Assembly (NCBI GenBank): GCA_017958015.1
Contig: JAGDDM010000104.1
Coordinates: forward strand, 1 to 9,368
Reading direction: 5' to 3'
Length of the DNA stretch: 9,368 nucleotides
Source: Abditibacteriota bacterium
GTDB taxonomy: Bacteria > Armatimonadota > UBA5829
In this document: positions 1 through 7,015 of the stretch, piece after piece
Position numbering within the stretch: the stretch's first letter is position 1
Layout of the letters: the number at the start of each line of letters is the position of its first letter
Notes under the pieces: generated by a model
Seen by the model: the letters and a program-made list of their open reading frames with translations, nothing else
Databases searched by the model: none
Told to the model about the DNA's origin: nothing
Program-made: the position numbers and the translations under genes

Positions 1-41
1 CGGCGCCTTTCCGGTTTCCCGGGACGGCAGGAAATATTAAT

Positions 42-70
42 TTGACATTATGATTAGACTCTTATACAAT
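42..70 (+). promoter_or_regulatory. Sigma70-type promoter of the beta-helix/repeat protein gene
   Basis: The -35 box TTGACA (42-47) matches the consensus at all six positions. It is separated by 17 nt from the -10 box TACAAT (65-70), which matches TATAAT at five of six. An overlapping TATACA (63-68) would give a poorer 15-nt spacer. Transcription would start near 76-78, leaving a leader of about 35 nt before the ATG at 111. The region is clearly more AT-rich than the coding sequence. No operator-like palindrome is obvious, so the sequence suggests strong, possibly constitutive expression. Confidence 0.8.
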
Positions 71-97
71 TAAATCGGTAAACATTTTTGTCCGAAA

Positions 98-103
98 AAG
101 GAG
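98..103 (+). promoter_or_regulatory. Shine-Dalgarno site fixing the start at 111
   Basis: AAGGAG lies 7 nt upstream of the ATG at 111. This is near-ideal spacing, and it supports this start, which is directly followed by a signal peptide. Confidence 0.8.
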
Positions 104-110
104 AACCGGT

Positions 111-3100
111 ATGAAAAAATTATTCTTCGTTCTCGTTCTTTCCGCTCTGTGCGCGTCGTCTTTCGCTACGGAGTACTACGTGAACTTCGGCAAAGGCAAC
201 GACAGCAACAACGGCACATCCGAGACAACGCCTTTCAAAACTTTCGACAAGGTTGACGGTCTGAATCTGCAAGGCGGCGACATCATCAACGTCTGCGGCT
301 ACGGCGAAGCTTTTCTTACGTACAAGTCCGGCTCCGAGGGAAATCCCATTACGATAAGACCCTACGAGAGCGCCTACGGCGGCGTTACATACAAAGGCTG
401 CACGTTAAACGCCTCCGATAACTACGCCGTTACGCTGACGGGATGCTCCTACATCACGGTGGACGGCGCCCGAAAAAGCGACGGGGCCGTGGGCTACATC
501 GAGTTCCGCCAGCCGGTCCGAATCGGCGCATTTTTGGCCACCTGCGACCACTGCGTGTTCAAAAACCTCTACATACACGATTTGAGCTCAACCGGCGACG
601 CCGACAGCGCCGCTTTCCGGGAATCGAACTCCCACCACAACACTTTTGTCCGCAATTTCGTTAAGAGCATCACGGCGGGCCGATACAGCGCCGCTTTCAT
701 CTCCGAGTTCAACACCGCCGACAGAAGTTCCGTTTTCGCCTACAACACCGTTGTTGACGTGGGCAACGTCACCCGGTCGGAATACGGCACCGTGACGGCG
801 AGCAACAATATCTGTTACAACATCCGGGGCAACACCGGAAGTACCGCCGTATTCGCGGGGTCAACTTACACCGACAACAATCTCTGCTGCGGCTATCAAA
901 GCAAATACGACAGCTCCGTCACCGGACGGGGGGATATATGGGATCGGGATCCCCTGCTTCAGACGGACAATTTTTACTATCTGACGGAATCCTCTCCCGC
1001 CGTTGACGCGGGCAACGACACCGATATTCTCACCGCAAACGGCCTTACTTACAACTACGGCGCTCCGGATTTGGGCTGCTACGAAAGCGACTATTCCGTT
1101 TACTGCTACATAAGCGGCACCGTCACCGACCACGCGTTCGCAAATGTACAGCCGGGCATCACGGTGACGATCGGCAACGAGACCGCCGTCACCGACAGCG
1201 ACGGAAAATACGAAATCGTCATCGCAAAAGCGCCTTCCTACAGCGTTACCGCCACCGGCGGCGAGTATCCCTATTCCGGTACCGTCAACGCCTCCGAAAC
1301 GGTTGTTACAAGGAACATTGTTATACCGAACTGCTGCAGCGTTACCGGCAGGATTACTTCCGCCTATGACGGAACCCCCGTCTCCGGATGTCTTGTTTAC
1401 GTCGGCTACAACGCCGCGGGCAGCAATTCCGACGGAATATACAGAGTCACCAGAAGGAGAGAGGACGCGACCTATCCGGTCACCGTCAGCTCGGGCGGGT
1501 TTTTATACTCCTTCGGCGAAGTCAACGTTTCCGGCGTGAGCGTCGCCATGGACATGGTTCTCCCGGATATATTCGTCATCAGCGGCACCGTCACATCAAC
1601 ATTCACCGGCGGTCCCTTGGCGGGAGCCGCGGTGACGGTGGGCGACATCACCTATACCACCGGCTCCGACGGGAAATACGAAATCACTCTTAGGAGAGAG
1701 TACTCCTACAATTTCAGGGTGGTGGCGGAGGGAGGACTTAAATACTCCGAAACCCTCAACGTTCCCACGACAATCACGGAGCTTACCAAGGACGTAACCC
1801 TTTCGGACGTCTGCAAAGTGTACGGCTATGTCGTATCCGACGCGGACGAAGCCCCCGTTGAGGGCGCCGTCGTTGCCGTGGACGATGTTACGACAACCAC
1901 CGACGCCGACGGTTATTTCGAGATGAATGTACAGAGTCTCGGCACCCGCGACTTTACCGTCGCCGCCGAGGGGTATTTAACTTATCACGGTACCGTTAAA
2001 ACCAACCAAAGCAGCTGTTACAAAGGAGTAACCCTTAATCACGGCTGCCTTGTGACGGGCGTCGTTACCTCCGCCGAGGATGGGGAACCGGTTGTCGGAG
2101 CCGCGGTGTCCTTGGGCGAAACAGAGTCGGTCACCGACAAGTTCGGCGGTTTCGAAGCGGAAGTGCCGAACTCGGACTCCGTGGCCGTTACCGTCGCCGC
2201 CGAAGGTTACTGTTCCTACAGCGGCACCGTTGACGCTTCCGGAGCGACGGCCTCGGTGAATATAACTCTCGATGTAAACCCCAACTGCGTTATAAGCGGC
2301 ACCATCATAGACTTCTTTAGCGGAGATAACATGGTATTCTTACCGGTTACGGTTAAAATCGGAGGCACTAAAGCGAACATCGACAATACCGGCAAATACA
2401 CTCTGACTTTACCGAAAGCGCCGTCTTACGTCATTACCGCTTCGGCATCGAATGGTCCGGGGACTCCTCATTATTACCCGTATAACGGCACCGTGGCGGC
2501 GGACAGAGACGCGGTTACGAAAGATATCTTTTTGAACAAATCCGACAAACAATACTGCTTTGTGGAAGGTACGGTCGTATCCGTCCAAGGAACTCCCTTG
2601 GAAGGAGTTAAAGTCACCGAAGGCAACACCGCTAAGTATTGTTATACGGATTCCGGGGGTTGGTACGGCATGACGGTACCGCGGGGCGAAACCGTTCCGA
2701 TTAGCGTCAATTACGAAGCCGGCGGCTATTCCGGCGTCGGAAAAGATGTCAATACTTTTGAGGAGCATATTATCGAAAACTTTACTCTTAGGAACAGCAT
2801 TTTTGAATACTGTCTTGCGAGCGGTACGGTTGCATCCCCGGAGGGAAATCCGGTGGCTGGGGCGGCGGTTGTAATCGAAGTGGGTTTCGACACTTACGAA
2901 GCTTCCGCCGACTCGGACGGTCGTTACGAAATTAACCTGCCGAGAGGAGCCGTCGGCGCAATTCACGTTACCGCCCAAGGCTACGCGACCTACAACGGCA
3001 CCCTTAACGCTTTCGGCGAGTCGGTTGTGAAGAACATAATTCTCGGCGGAAGGGAAATCGACAGCGCAGGGGAGCTGAAGAACGCGGAGGTCGGCGATAT

Positions 3101-3548
3101 CGTGAACGTCGATTTCAAAGCCGAGGCTCTCAACAACAGCGGCGACTTCGACGACAACTCCGTCTACATCAAATCCGGCCTCTTTGAGGGCTACAAAGTG
3201 ATTGTCCCCGCCGGCGTCACGGTAGCAAAGGGCGATACATTTACCTTCGAAGGTTCCGTTAAGTTCGACGGCGAGGGCAAGTACGCGGAGGCGGTCTCCG
3301 TCACGAAGGCGTCCTCCGGCGGATCCGTGAGAGCGCTGGGCATGATAAACGCCATGCTTGAGAGCAATACTCCCGTCCGGGTTTGGGGCAGAGTCGCGTC
3401 CGCCGACAACGGCAGCTATGTCATAAACAACGGTTTCGAAAACATCACCGTCTTTGCGGAAAAGACGCAAATGCCCAACGTGGGCGCTTTCGTCATCGTC
3501 ACCGGTATCGCCGCGCCGAACGGTGTGAGGGCCATTGAAGTTCTGTGA
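111..3548 (+). CDS. Secreted beta-helix protein with eight carboxypeptidase-regulatory-like repeats and OB-like C-terminus
   Basis: An 1145-residue exported protein of unknown substrate. Residues 1-19 form a type I signal peptide (KK, hydrophobic core, SFA before the likely cut); Cys14 is not in a good lipobox, so a lipoprotein is unlikely. Residues about 20-325 look like a right-handed parallel beta-helix: a YYVNFGKGNDSNNGT-type opening, many short N/C/G-rich rungs, and the YYLTESSPAVDAG and DLGCYES blocks typical of the end of such domains. Eight Ig-like repeats of the CarboxypepD_reg type follow, starting near residues 332, 408, 487, 567, 645, 725, 815 and 900. Each has a G-T-V-type first strand and most have a T-x-S-D-G-x-Y turn; most end in a Y-x-G-T-V strand. 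Residues 981-1145 look like two small OB-type barrels (GDIVNVDFKAE... and PVRVWGRVAS...). No sortase, PEP-CTERM or dockerin signal is visible. It probably binds or modifies extracellular polysaccharide; no catalytic residues can be assigned. It has its own promoter and terminator, so it is probably monocistronic. Confidence 0.85.
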   Translation: MKKLFFVLVLSALCASSFATEYYVNFGKGNDSNNGTSETTPFKTFDKVDGLNLQGGDIINVCGYGEAFLTYKSGSEGNPITIRPYESAYGGVTYKGCTLNASDNYAVTLTGCSYITVDGARKSDGAVGYIEFRQPVRIGAFLATCDHCVFKNLYIHDLSSTGDADSAAFRESNSHHNTFVRNFVKSITAGRYSAAFISEFNTADRSSVFAYNTVVDVGNVTRSEYGTVTASNNICYNIRGNTGSTAVFAGSTYTDNNLCCGYQSKYDSSVTGRGDIWDRDPLLQTDNFYYLTESSPAVDAGNDTDILTANGLTYNYGAPDLGCYESDYSVYCYISGTVTDHAFANVQPGITVTIGNETAVTDSDGKYEIVIAKAPSYSVTATGGEYPYSGTVNASETVVTRNIVIPNCCSVTGRITSAYDGTPVSGCLVYVGYNAAGSNSDGIYRVTRRREDATYPVTVSSGGFLYSFGEVNVSGVSVAMDMVLPDIFVISGTVTSTFTGGPLAGAAVTVGDITYTTGSDGKYEITLRREYSYNFRVVAEGGLKYSETLNVPTTITELTKDVTLSDVCKVYGYVVSDADEAPVEGAVVAVDDVTTTTDADGYFEMNVQSLGTRDFTVAAEGYLTYHGTVKTNQSSCYKGVTLNHGCLVTGVVTSAEDGEPVVGAAVSLGETESVTDKFGGFEAEVPNSDSVAVTVAAEGYCSYSGTVDASGATASVNITLDVNPNCVISGTIIDFFSGDNMVFLPVTVKIGGTKANIDNTGKYTLTLPKAPSYVITASASNGPGTPHYYPYNGTVAADRDAVTKDIFLNKSDKQYCFVEGTVVSVQGTPLEGVKVTEGNTAKYCYTDSGGWYGMTVPRGETVPISVNYEAGGYSGVGKDVNTFEEHIIENFTLRNSIFEYCLASGTVASPEGNPVAGAAVVIEVGFDTYEASADSDGRYEINLPRGAVGAIHVTAQGYATYNGTLNAFGESVVKNIILGGREIDSAGELKNAEVGDIVNVDFKAEALNNSGDFDDNSVYIKSGLFEGYKVIVPAGVTVAKGDTFTFEGSVKFDGEGKYAEAVSVTKASSGGSVRALGMINAMLESNTPVRVWGRVASADNGSYVINNGFENITVFAEKTQMPNVGAFVIVTGIAAPNGVRAIEVL

Positions 3549-3568
3549 TCTTCGACATTAAGTAAGTT

Positions 3569-3594
3569 GAGGGCTCCTTTCGGGGCCCTCTTTT
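3569..3594 (+). terminator. Rho-independent terminator after the repeat protein gene
   Basis: A 9-bp stem (3569-3577 with 3582-3590, one T-G wobble, otherwise GC-rich) closes a TTTC tetraloop and is followed directly by TTTT (3591-3594). It begins 21 nt after the TGA stop at 3546-3548 and should end transcription of the upstream gene. Confidence 0.88.
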
Positions 3595-3618
3595 GATATG
3601 TTTAGGGGCCAGGTGCCT

Positions 3619-3635
3619 GGGGTCAGGGGTCAGGG
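3619..3635. repeat. GGGGTCA heptamer repeat (2.4 copies)
   Basis: GGGGTCA occurs at 3619-3625 and 3626-3632, then GGG. On the opposite strand it reads CTGACCC, one base different from the CTAACCC repeats at 3778-3791. The two blocks therefore frame the gap in inverted orientation. Just to the left, CCAGG-TG-CCTGG (3609-3620) is a small inverted repeat. Confidence 0.7.
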
Positions 3636-3638
3636 AAT

Positions 3639-3713
3639 GTGTCGGCAAAGCCGACGGATTCTACCAACCCACATTGCGGTGTCGGTTTTATAATCCGTTC
3701 GCGAAGCGAACAC
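3639..3713. repeat. Inverted pair of REP-like palindromic units (BIME-like)
   Basis: Unit 1 (3639-3660) contains the perfect hairpin GTCGGC-AAA-GCCGAC (3641-3655) followed by GGATT. Unit 2 (3692-3713) lies on the opposite strand and contains GTTCGC-GAA-GCGAAC (3697-3711); read on the - strand it also ends in GGATT. The two 22-nt units agree at 15 positions. The seven differences are three loop bases and two compensated stem pairs (C-G to T-A, G-C to C-G), so pairing is kept. The spacer is 31 nt (3661-3691) and holds an extra GTGTCGG at 3679-3685. This layout resembles the REP/BIME elements mobilised by RAYT transposases in other bacteria, but I do not recognise this family, and no transposase is present in the window. 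Confidence 0.7.
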
Positions 3714-3720
3714 CTGTCAA

Positions 3721-3750
3721 CTAATCACTAACCACTAATCACTAATCACT
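3721..3750. repeat. CTAATCA heptamer tandem array (4.3 copies)
   Basis: Four heptamers in a row (3721-3727, 3728-3734, 3735-3741, 3742-3748) read CTAATCA except the second, CTAACCA, followed by a partial CT. The strict 7-nt period with one substitution indicates a short tandem repeat. It is non-coding. Confidence 0.85.
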
Positions 3751-3770
3751 CGGCATAACGATTTCCGCCG

Positions 3771-3791
3771 CTAAAACCTAACCCCTAACCC
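3771..3791. repeat. CTAAAAC/CTAACCC heptamer array (3 copies)
   Basis: CTAAAAC (3771-3777) is followed by CTAACCC twice (3778-3784, 3785-3791). It keeps the same 7-nt period and CTAA core as the array at 3721-3750. It stops 6 nt before the predicted -35 box of the M16 gene, so it could influence that promoter. Confidence 0.75.
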
Positions 3792-3797
3792 CTCATA

Positions 3798-3826
3798 TTG
3801 AATTTTGCTCCGATTAATGATAAAAT
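3798..3826 (+). promoter_or_regulatory. Sigma70-type promoter of the M16-smpB-lacZ operon
   Basis: TTGAAT (3798-3803, four of six -35 bases) and TAAAAT (3821-3826, five of six -10 bases) are spaced by exactly 17 nt. Transcription would start near 3833, giving a leader of about 39 nt. No other good promoter is visible at the tight junctions downstream, so it probably drives the whole operon. Confidence 0.65.
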
Positions 3827-3859
3827 TAAATCATACGGCCCGCCGTAAATACAGAGTTC

Positions 3860-3864
3860 GGAAG
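3860..3864 (+). promoter_or_regulatory. Ribosome-binding site of the M16 peptidase gene
   Basis: GGAAG lies 7 nt upstream of the ATG at 3872. It is a modest but well-placed site, and it supports a start that produces a clean signal peptide. Confidence 0.55.
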
Positions 3865-3871
3865 AAACAAA

Positions 3872-6538
3872 ATGAAAATCGCGAGGTTGGCGGTTGTTGC
3901 CGTCGTATTAATGACTATGAGTACACAGTTCGCAAGCGCGAAAAAAGACATTACCGCGAACGCGAAAAAGGACATCACCCAGTATAAACTTGCCAACGGT
4001 CTCACCGTCATTCTGAAGGAGTCCCACGCGGCTCCGGTTTTCTCCGCCCAGGTTTGGTTCGGAGTAGGCTCCAGAAACGAAGTGCCCGGCATAACCGGCA
4101 CTTCCCACCTTTTGGAGCATATGCTCTTCAACACCAGCGAGAACTACAAAAAGGGCGAGATTTCCAACATGGTGAGATACAGAGGCGGCATCGAGAACGC
4201 CGCCACCGGCAACGATTATACCTACTATTGGCAGCTCCTCTCTTCCATGAACGACAATCTGGAGTTCTCGATAATGACTCTGGCGGAGAGAGTGGGCAGA
4301 GGCCTCATTCTCCCCGACGAGCTGGAAAACGAGAAAACGGTGGTGATTTCCGAAATGAAGGGCAGAGACAACAGTTCGAGCTCTCTTCTTTACGACGCCC
4401 TTTTCGGCGAGGCCTACAAGGTCCATACCTACGGCACGCGAATCGTGGGCAGCGAGGAGGATGTGCGGGGAGTTACCCGCGAACGGGTTTTGGAGTACTA
4501 TCACTCCAATTACGGTCCCGCCAACGCCGCGCTGGTGATTGTGGGCGACTTCGACACGAAAGAGGCGAAAACCCTTATCGACAAATACTTCGGCGTTCTT
4601 CCCGCGGCGGAGGTAAAGCGCTATGAACCGAAGCCGGAGCCCAAGCAGACGGAAACACGGTACACCTACGTGAACTCCGGCGCTCTGCGGCGGGTCTATA
4701 TGGGCTACAAGACTCCTCCCGCACGCCACCCGGATTATGCGGTTCTTAACGTTATCGACCAAATTCTCTCCGGCGGAAGATCTTCCCGCCTCTATTCCGC
4801 TTTGGTGGAAAAGGGCTACGCCGCCGAAGCCTTCGCCTTCGCCTACGGCCACGTTGACGACAACATCTTCATCGTCGCCGCCATCGGCGCGGGAAACACC
4901 GGCGTTAAGACCATAGAAAAGGCTCTCCGCCTTGAGTGCGATCGGCTTAAACGGGAGAAAGTCACGGAGGAAGAGCTTACCGCCGCCAAGAACAGAATCA
5001 AAGCCGACTTCACATTCGGCTGCGATTCCGTTTCCGACCAGGGAAACGCGCTGGGCAACAGCGCCGTTACCGGCGGCATAAACCGCCTGTTCGAATATCT
5101 CCCCGCGGTGGAGAAAGTCACCGCCGAGGACGTTATGCGGGCGGCAAAGGAATATTTCGTTCCCGAGGGACTTACCGTGGCGATTATCGACCCGGAGAGA
5201 AACGAGGGCGGCAGCCTTTCCGCTCCCGATAAGTCCGCCGGGCTGCTTCCCGAGGACCCGCGTAAGCACAAAACGAACACTCCTTTCAGAGCGGTTTTGG
5301 ACAACGGCATTACGGTTATAGTTTCCGAAAATCACTCCAATCCCACCATCGCCCTTGAGGGCTCCATGCTGGCGGGCAACGTCTTTAACGCCGGCGGCAA
5401 GTACGGAGTTCCCGCCCTTACCGCGGACATGGTCTCCCGTGGCACGAAAACCCGAAACATGTACGAGCAGGCGGCGGCTCTCGATAACATCGGCGCTTAC
5501 CTGGACTTTGAGGGACGGAAAGAGACCACCCATTTCAGCGGCAAAGCCCTTTCCGAGGACACGGAAGTTCTCTTCGAGCAGCTGGCGGACAGGCTTATGA
5601 ACGCAACCTTCCCGGAGGAGATGCTGAAGCTCTCAAAGACGGAGGCGGAGCAGAGTCTGAAAGGGGCTTCGGAGAATCCCTCTTCCGTGGCTTCCGTGGC
5701 CTTCGACAGAGCCGTCTACGCCGAGGGCAGTCCTTACAGACCTCTTGAGATTTCCGAATCTCTGGCTCAGCTGGAGACCGTCACCGTTGACGACCTGAAG
5801 GCCTTCTACAACAAGTATTACCGGCCGGACACCATGATTATCGCCATCGTCGGCGACATCACCCCCGACAAAGCGGTGAGACTGGCAAAGAAGTATCTGG
5901 GCTCCATGAAAGCCGAGGGCCCCAAGCCCGTTCTGCCGGAACACAAATACGTTCCCACTCTCCCGAAGCGGATTGACGCGCAAATGAAGGGCAAAACCGA
6001 GAACATCATGCTCTACGGCAACACCATAGACCTGAAACGCACCGATCCGGACTACCACGTTTTCAGAATCGCCAACCACATTTTGGGCGGCGCCGGAGCC
6101 ATGGGAAGTATCATGGGCAACGAGATTCGGGAAGAGAACGGCCTGGCTTACAGCGTCTACTCCACCTTCGACACCCTTGCCGGCGAAAGCAAGTGGTACG
6201 CCAGAGTGGGCACCGATAAGGGTTACGTCGAGCGGGTCGCGGAAATGCTGGAAGAAGAAACCCGGCGGGTCATCGCCAAGGGTTTCGACAAGGTCATGTT
6301 CGAGAAAGCAAAGAGCTATCTTATGGGCGTGTTCCCCATCGCTTTGGAGACAAACGAGGGAGTCGCGAACACTCTCCTCAATGCCGAGTTCAACGGCTTC
6401 GGCACGGATTATATCGAGACCTATCTCGACAATTACAAAGACATTACCCTCGAGCAGGTGAACGCCGCGGCGAAGAAGTATCTTAAGCCGGACACCTCCG
6501 TTTTGGTGGTGGTGGGCGAGCACCCCGAGAAAAAATAG
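3872..6538 (+). CDS. Exported M16 family zinc metallopeptidase, two-half (fused) form
   Basis: An 888-residue, insulinase/pitrilysin-family (M16) peptidase. Residues 1-23 are a signal peptide ending in ASA, so it should act in the periplasm or outside. The N-terminal half (about 37-465) carries the inverted zinc motif HLLEH (His79, Glu82, His83), with Glu161 in the EKTVVISE block as the expected third ligand. A second half (about 471-888) repeats the M16 fold: FRAVLDNGITVIVSE aligns with QYKLANGLTVILKE. It has GVPALTADMVSRG in place of HxxEH, so it is catalytically inactive. It keeps the R-x6-Y pair (Arg753, Tyr760 in REENGLAYSVYS) that contacts substrate in this family. Fusion of an active and an inactive half in about 900 residues is a known architecture. 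M16 enzymes degrade peptides held in a closed chamber; the substrate here is unknown. It is the first gene of the operon and ends 3 nt before smpB. Just after the signal peptide, AKKDIT occurs twice in tandem. Confidence 0.93.
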   Translation: MKIARLAVVAVVLMTMSTQFASAKKDITANAKKDITQYKLANGLTVILKESHAAPVFSAQVWFGVGSRNEVPGITGTSHLLEHMLFNTSENYKKGEISNMVRYRGGIENAATGNDYTYYWQLLSSMNDNLEFSIMTLAERVGRGLILPDELENEKTVVISEMKGRDNSSSSLLYDALFGEAYKVHTYGTRIVGSEEDVRGVTRERVLEYYHSNYGPANAALVIVGDFDTKEAKTLIDKYFGVLPAAEVKRYEPKPEPKQTETRYTYVNSGALRRVYMGYKTPPARHPDYAVLNVIDQILSGGRSSRLYSALVEKGYAAEAFAFAYGHVDDNIFIVAAIGAGNTGVKTIEKALRLECDRLKREKVTEEELTAAKNRIKADFTFGCDSVSDQGNALGNSAVTGGINRLFEYLPAVEKVTAEDVMRAAKEYFVPEGLTVAIIDPERNEGGSLSAPDKSAGLLPEDPRKHKTNTPFRAVLDNGITVIVSENHSNPTIALEGSMLAGNVFNAGGKYGVPALTADMVSRGTKTRNMYEQAAALDNIGAYLDFEGRKETTHFSGKALSEDTEVLFEQLADRLMNATFPEEMLKLSKTEAEQSLKGASENPSSVASVAFDRAVYAEGSPYRPLEISESLAQLETVTVDDLKAFYNKYYRPDTMIIAIVGDITPDKAVRLAKKYLGSMKAEGPKPVLPEHKYVPTLPKRIDAQMKGKTENIMLYGNTIDLKRTDPDYHVFRIANHILGGAGAMGSIMGNEIREENGLAYSVYSTFDTLAGESKWYARVGTDKGYVERVAEMLEEETRRVIAKGFDKVMFEKAKSYLMGVFPIALETNEGVANTLLNAEFNGFGTDYIETYLDNYKDITLEQVNAAAKKYLKPDTSVLVVVGEHPEKK

Positions 6539-6541
6539 TAT

Positions 6542-7015
6542 ATGGCTGACAAAAAAGGGCACAACAACACGCCCACGATAAACAACAGAAAAGCCTATCA
6601 CGAGTACTTCATAGACGAAACCTATGAGGCGGGTCTCGTGCTGGTGGGTACCGAGGTGAAATCGGTGCGGCAGGGCAAGGTGAACATCAGCGAAGCCTAC
6701 TGCTCCGCCGACGACAGAGCCGACATCTGGGTGCGGAACATGCATATCTCACCCTACGAGCAGGGCAACCGGTACAACGCGGAACCTCTGCGGGACCGGA
6801 AACTCCTGCTGAAGAAGGCGGAGATAAACAAACTCCTCAAAAAAGTCGGGGAGAAGGGCTACACCATTATTCCCCTGAAGATATACTTCGTCCGGGGCTA
6901 CGCCAAAATGCTCATAGGCCTGGCTCGGGGCAAGAAGCTCTGGGACAAGCGGGACGCCATCGCCGCCAAGGACACGGAACGGCGGCGGCAGCAGGAGATG
7001 TCCGAGCGGTACTGA
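6542..7015 (+). CDS. smpB: SsrA-binding protein SmpB
   Basis: A 157-residue cytoplasmic protein that binds tmRNA (ssrA) and delivers it to ribosomes stalled without a stop codon, the first step of trans-translation. Family blocks are clear in order: NRKAYHEYFIDETYEAG, LVGTEVKSVRQGKVNISEAY, NMHISPYEQGN, PLRDRKLLLKKAEI, IPLKIYFVRGYAK, LARGKKLWDKRD, and a basic Arg-rich tail that enters the mRNA channel. The length is typical. The ATG is 3 nt after the M16 stop, in the same frame, and has no clear Shine-Dalgarno sequence, so expression probably relies on coupling or reinitiation. The stop overlaps the next start by 1 nt (TGATG). No ssrA gene is seen in the window. Finding this housekeeping gene between an exported peptidase and sugar-enzyme genes is unusual, although smpB neighbours vary widely. 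Confidence 0.97.
   Translation: MADKKGHNNTPTINNRKAYHEYFIDETYEAGLVLVGTEVKSVRQGKVNISEAYCSADDRADIWVRNMHISPYEQGNRYNAEPLRDRKLLLKKAEINKLLKKVGEKGYTIIPLKIYFVRGYAKMLIGLARGKKLWDKRDAIAAKDTERRRQQEMSERY

Larger units (their letters stand above)
3595..3797. other. Repeat-rich intergenic region between terminator and M16 promoter
   Basis: About 200 bp with no credible gene. In order it holds a G-rich stretch with GGGGTCA heptamers, an inverted pair of REP-like hairpin units, a CTAATCA heptamer array, a 20-bp unique piece with a weak CGGC/GCCG inverted repeat, and a CTAAAAC/CTAACCC array that ends just before the -35 box of the next gene. All three heptamer blocks can be read as variants of CTRAYCM, the left block on the opposite strand. 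The whole could be one composite element; its component repeats are listed separately. Confidence 0.6.

Noticed and set aside
2..40. Possible tail of an upstream gene ending in TAA at 38-40
   Set aside because: The frame is open from the window edge for only 12 codons, too short to separate from chance, and the stop abuts the promoter without a terminator.
75..95. Weak hairpin in the leader of the first gene (TCGG/CCGA with an inner ACA/TGT)
   Set aside because: Only 7 bp with a 3-nt bulge, and the predicted transcription start falls inside its left arm; not enough to call a riboswitch or attenuator.
3641..3711. The two hairpins considered as extra terminators
   Set aside because: Neither 6-bp stem is followed by a T-run on either strand, and a strong terminator already lies at 3569-3594.
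3721..3791. Heptamer arrays considered as a CRISPR remnant or origin iterons
   Set aside because: A 7-nt unit with no spacers is not CRISPR. No dnaA boxes, replication-initiator gene or AT-rich unwinding region accompany the repeats, so an origin is not supported.
3805..3987. 60-codon + strand open frame overlapping the promoter and start of the M16 gene
   Set aside because: It runs through the predicted -10 box and the M16 signal-peptide region in another frame, and its translation is an R/K-rich composition with no motif.
3908..5533. Long open frame on the - strand opposite the M16 gene (541 codons), with similar ones at 2409-3470 and 5633-6745
   Set aside because: They lie fully or mostly antisense to genes with clear family motifs, have low-complexity G/V/R-rich translations with no recognisable domain, and are explained by the strong codon bias of the + strand genes.
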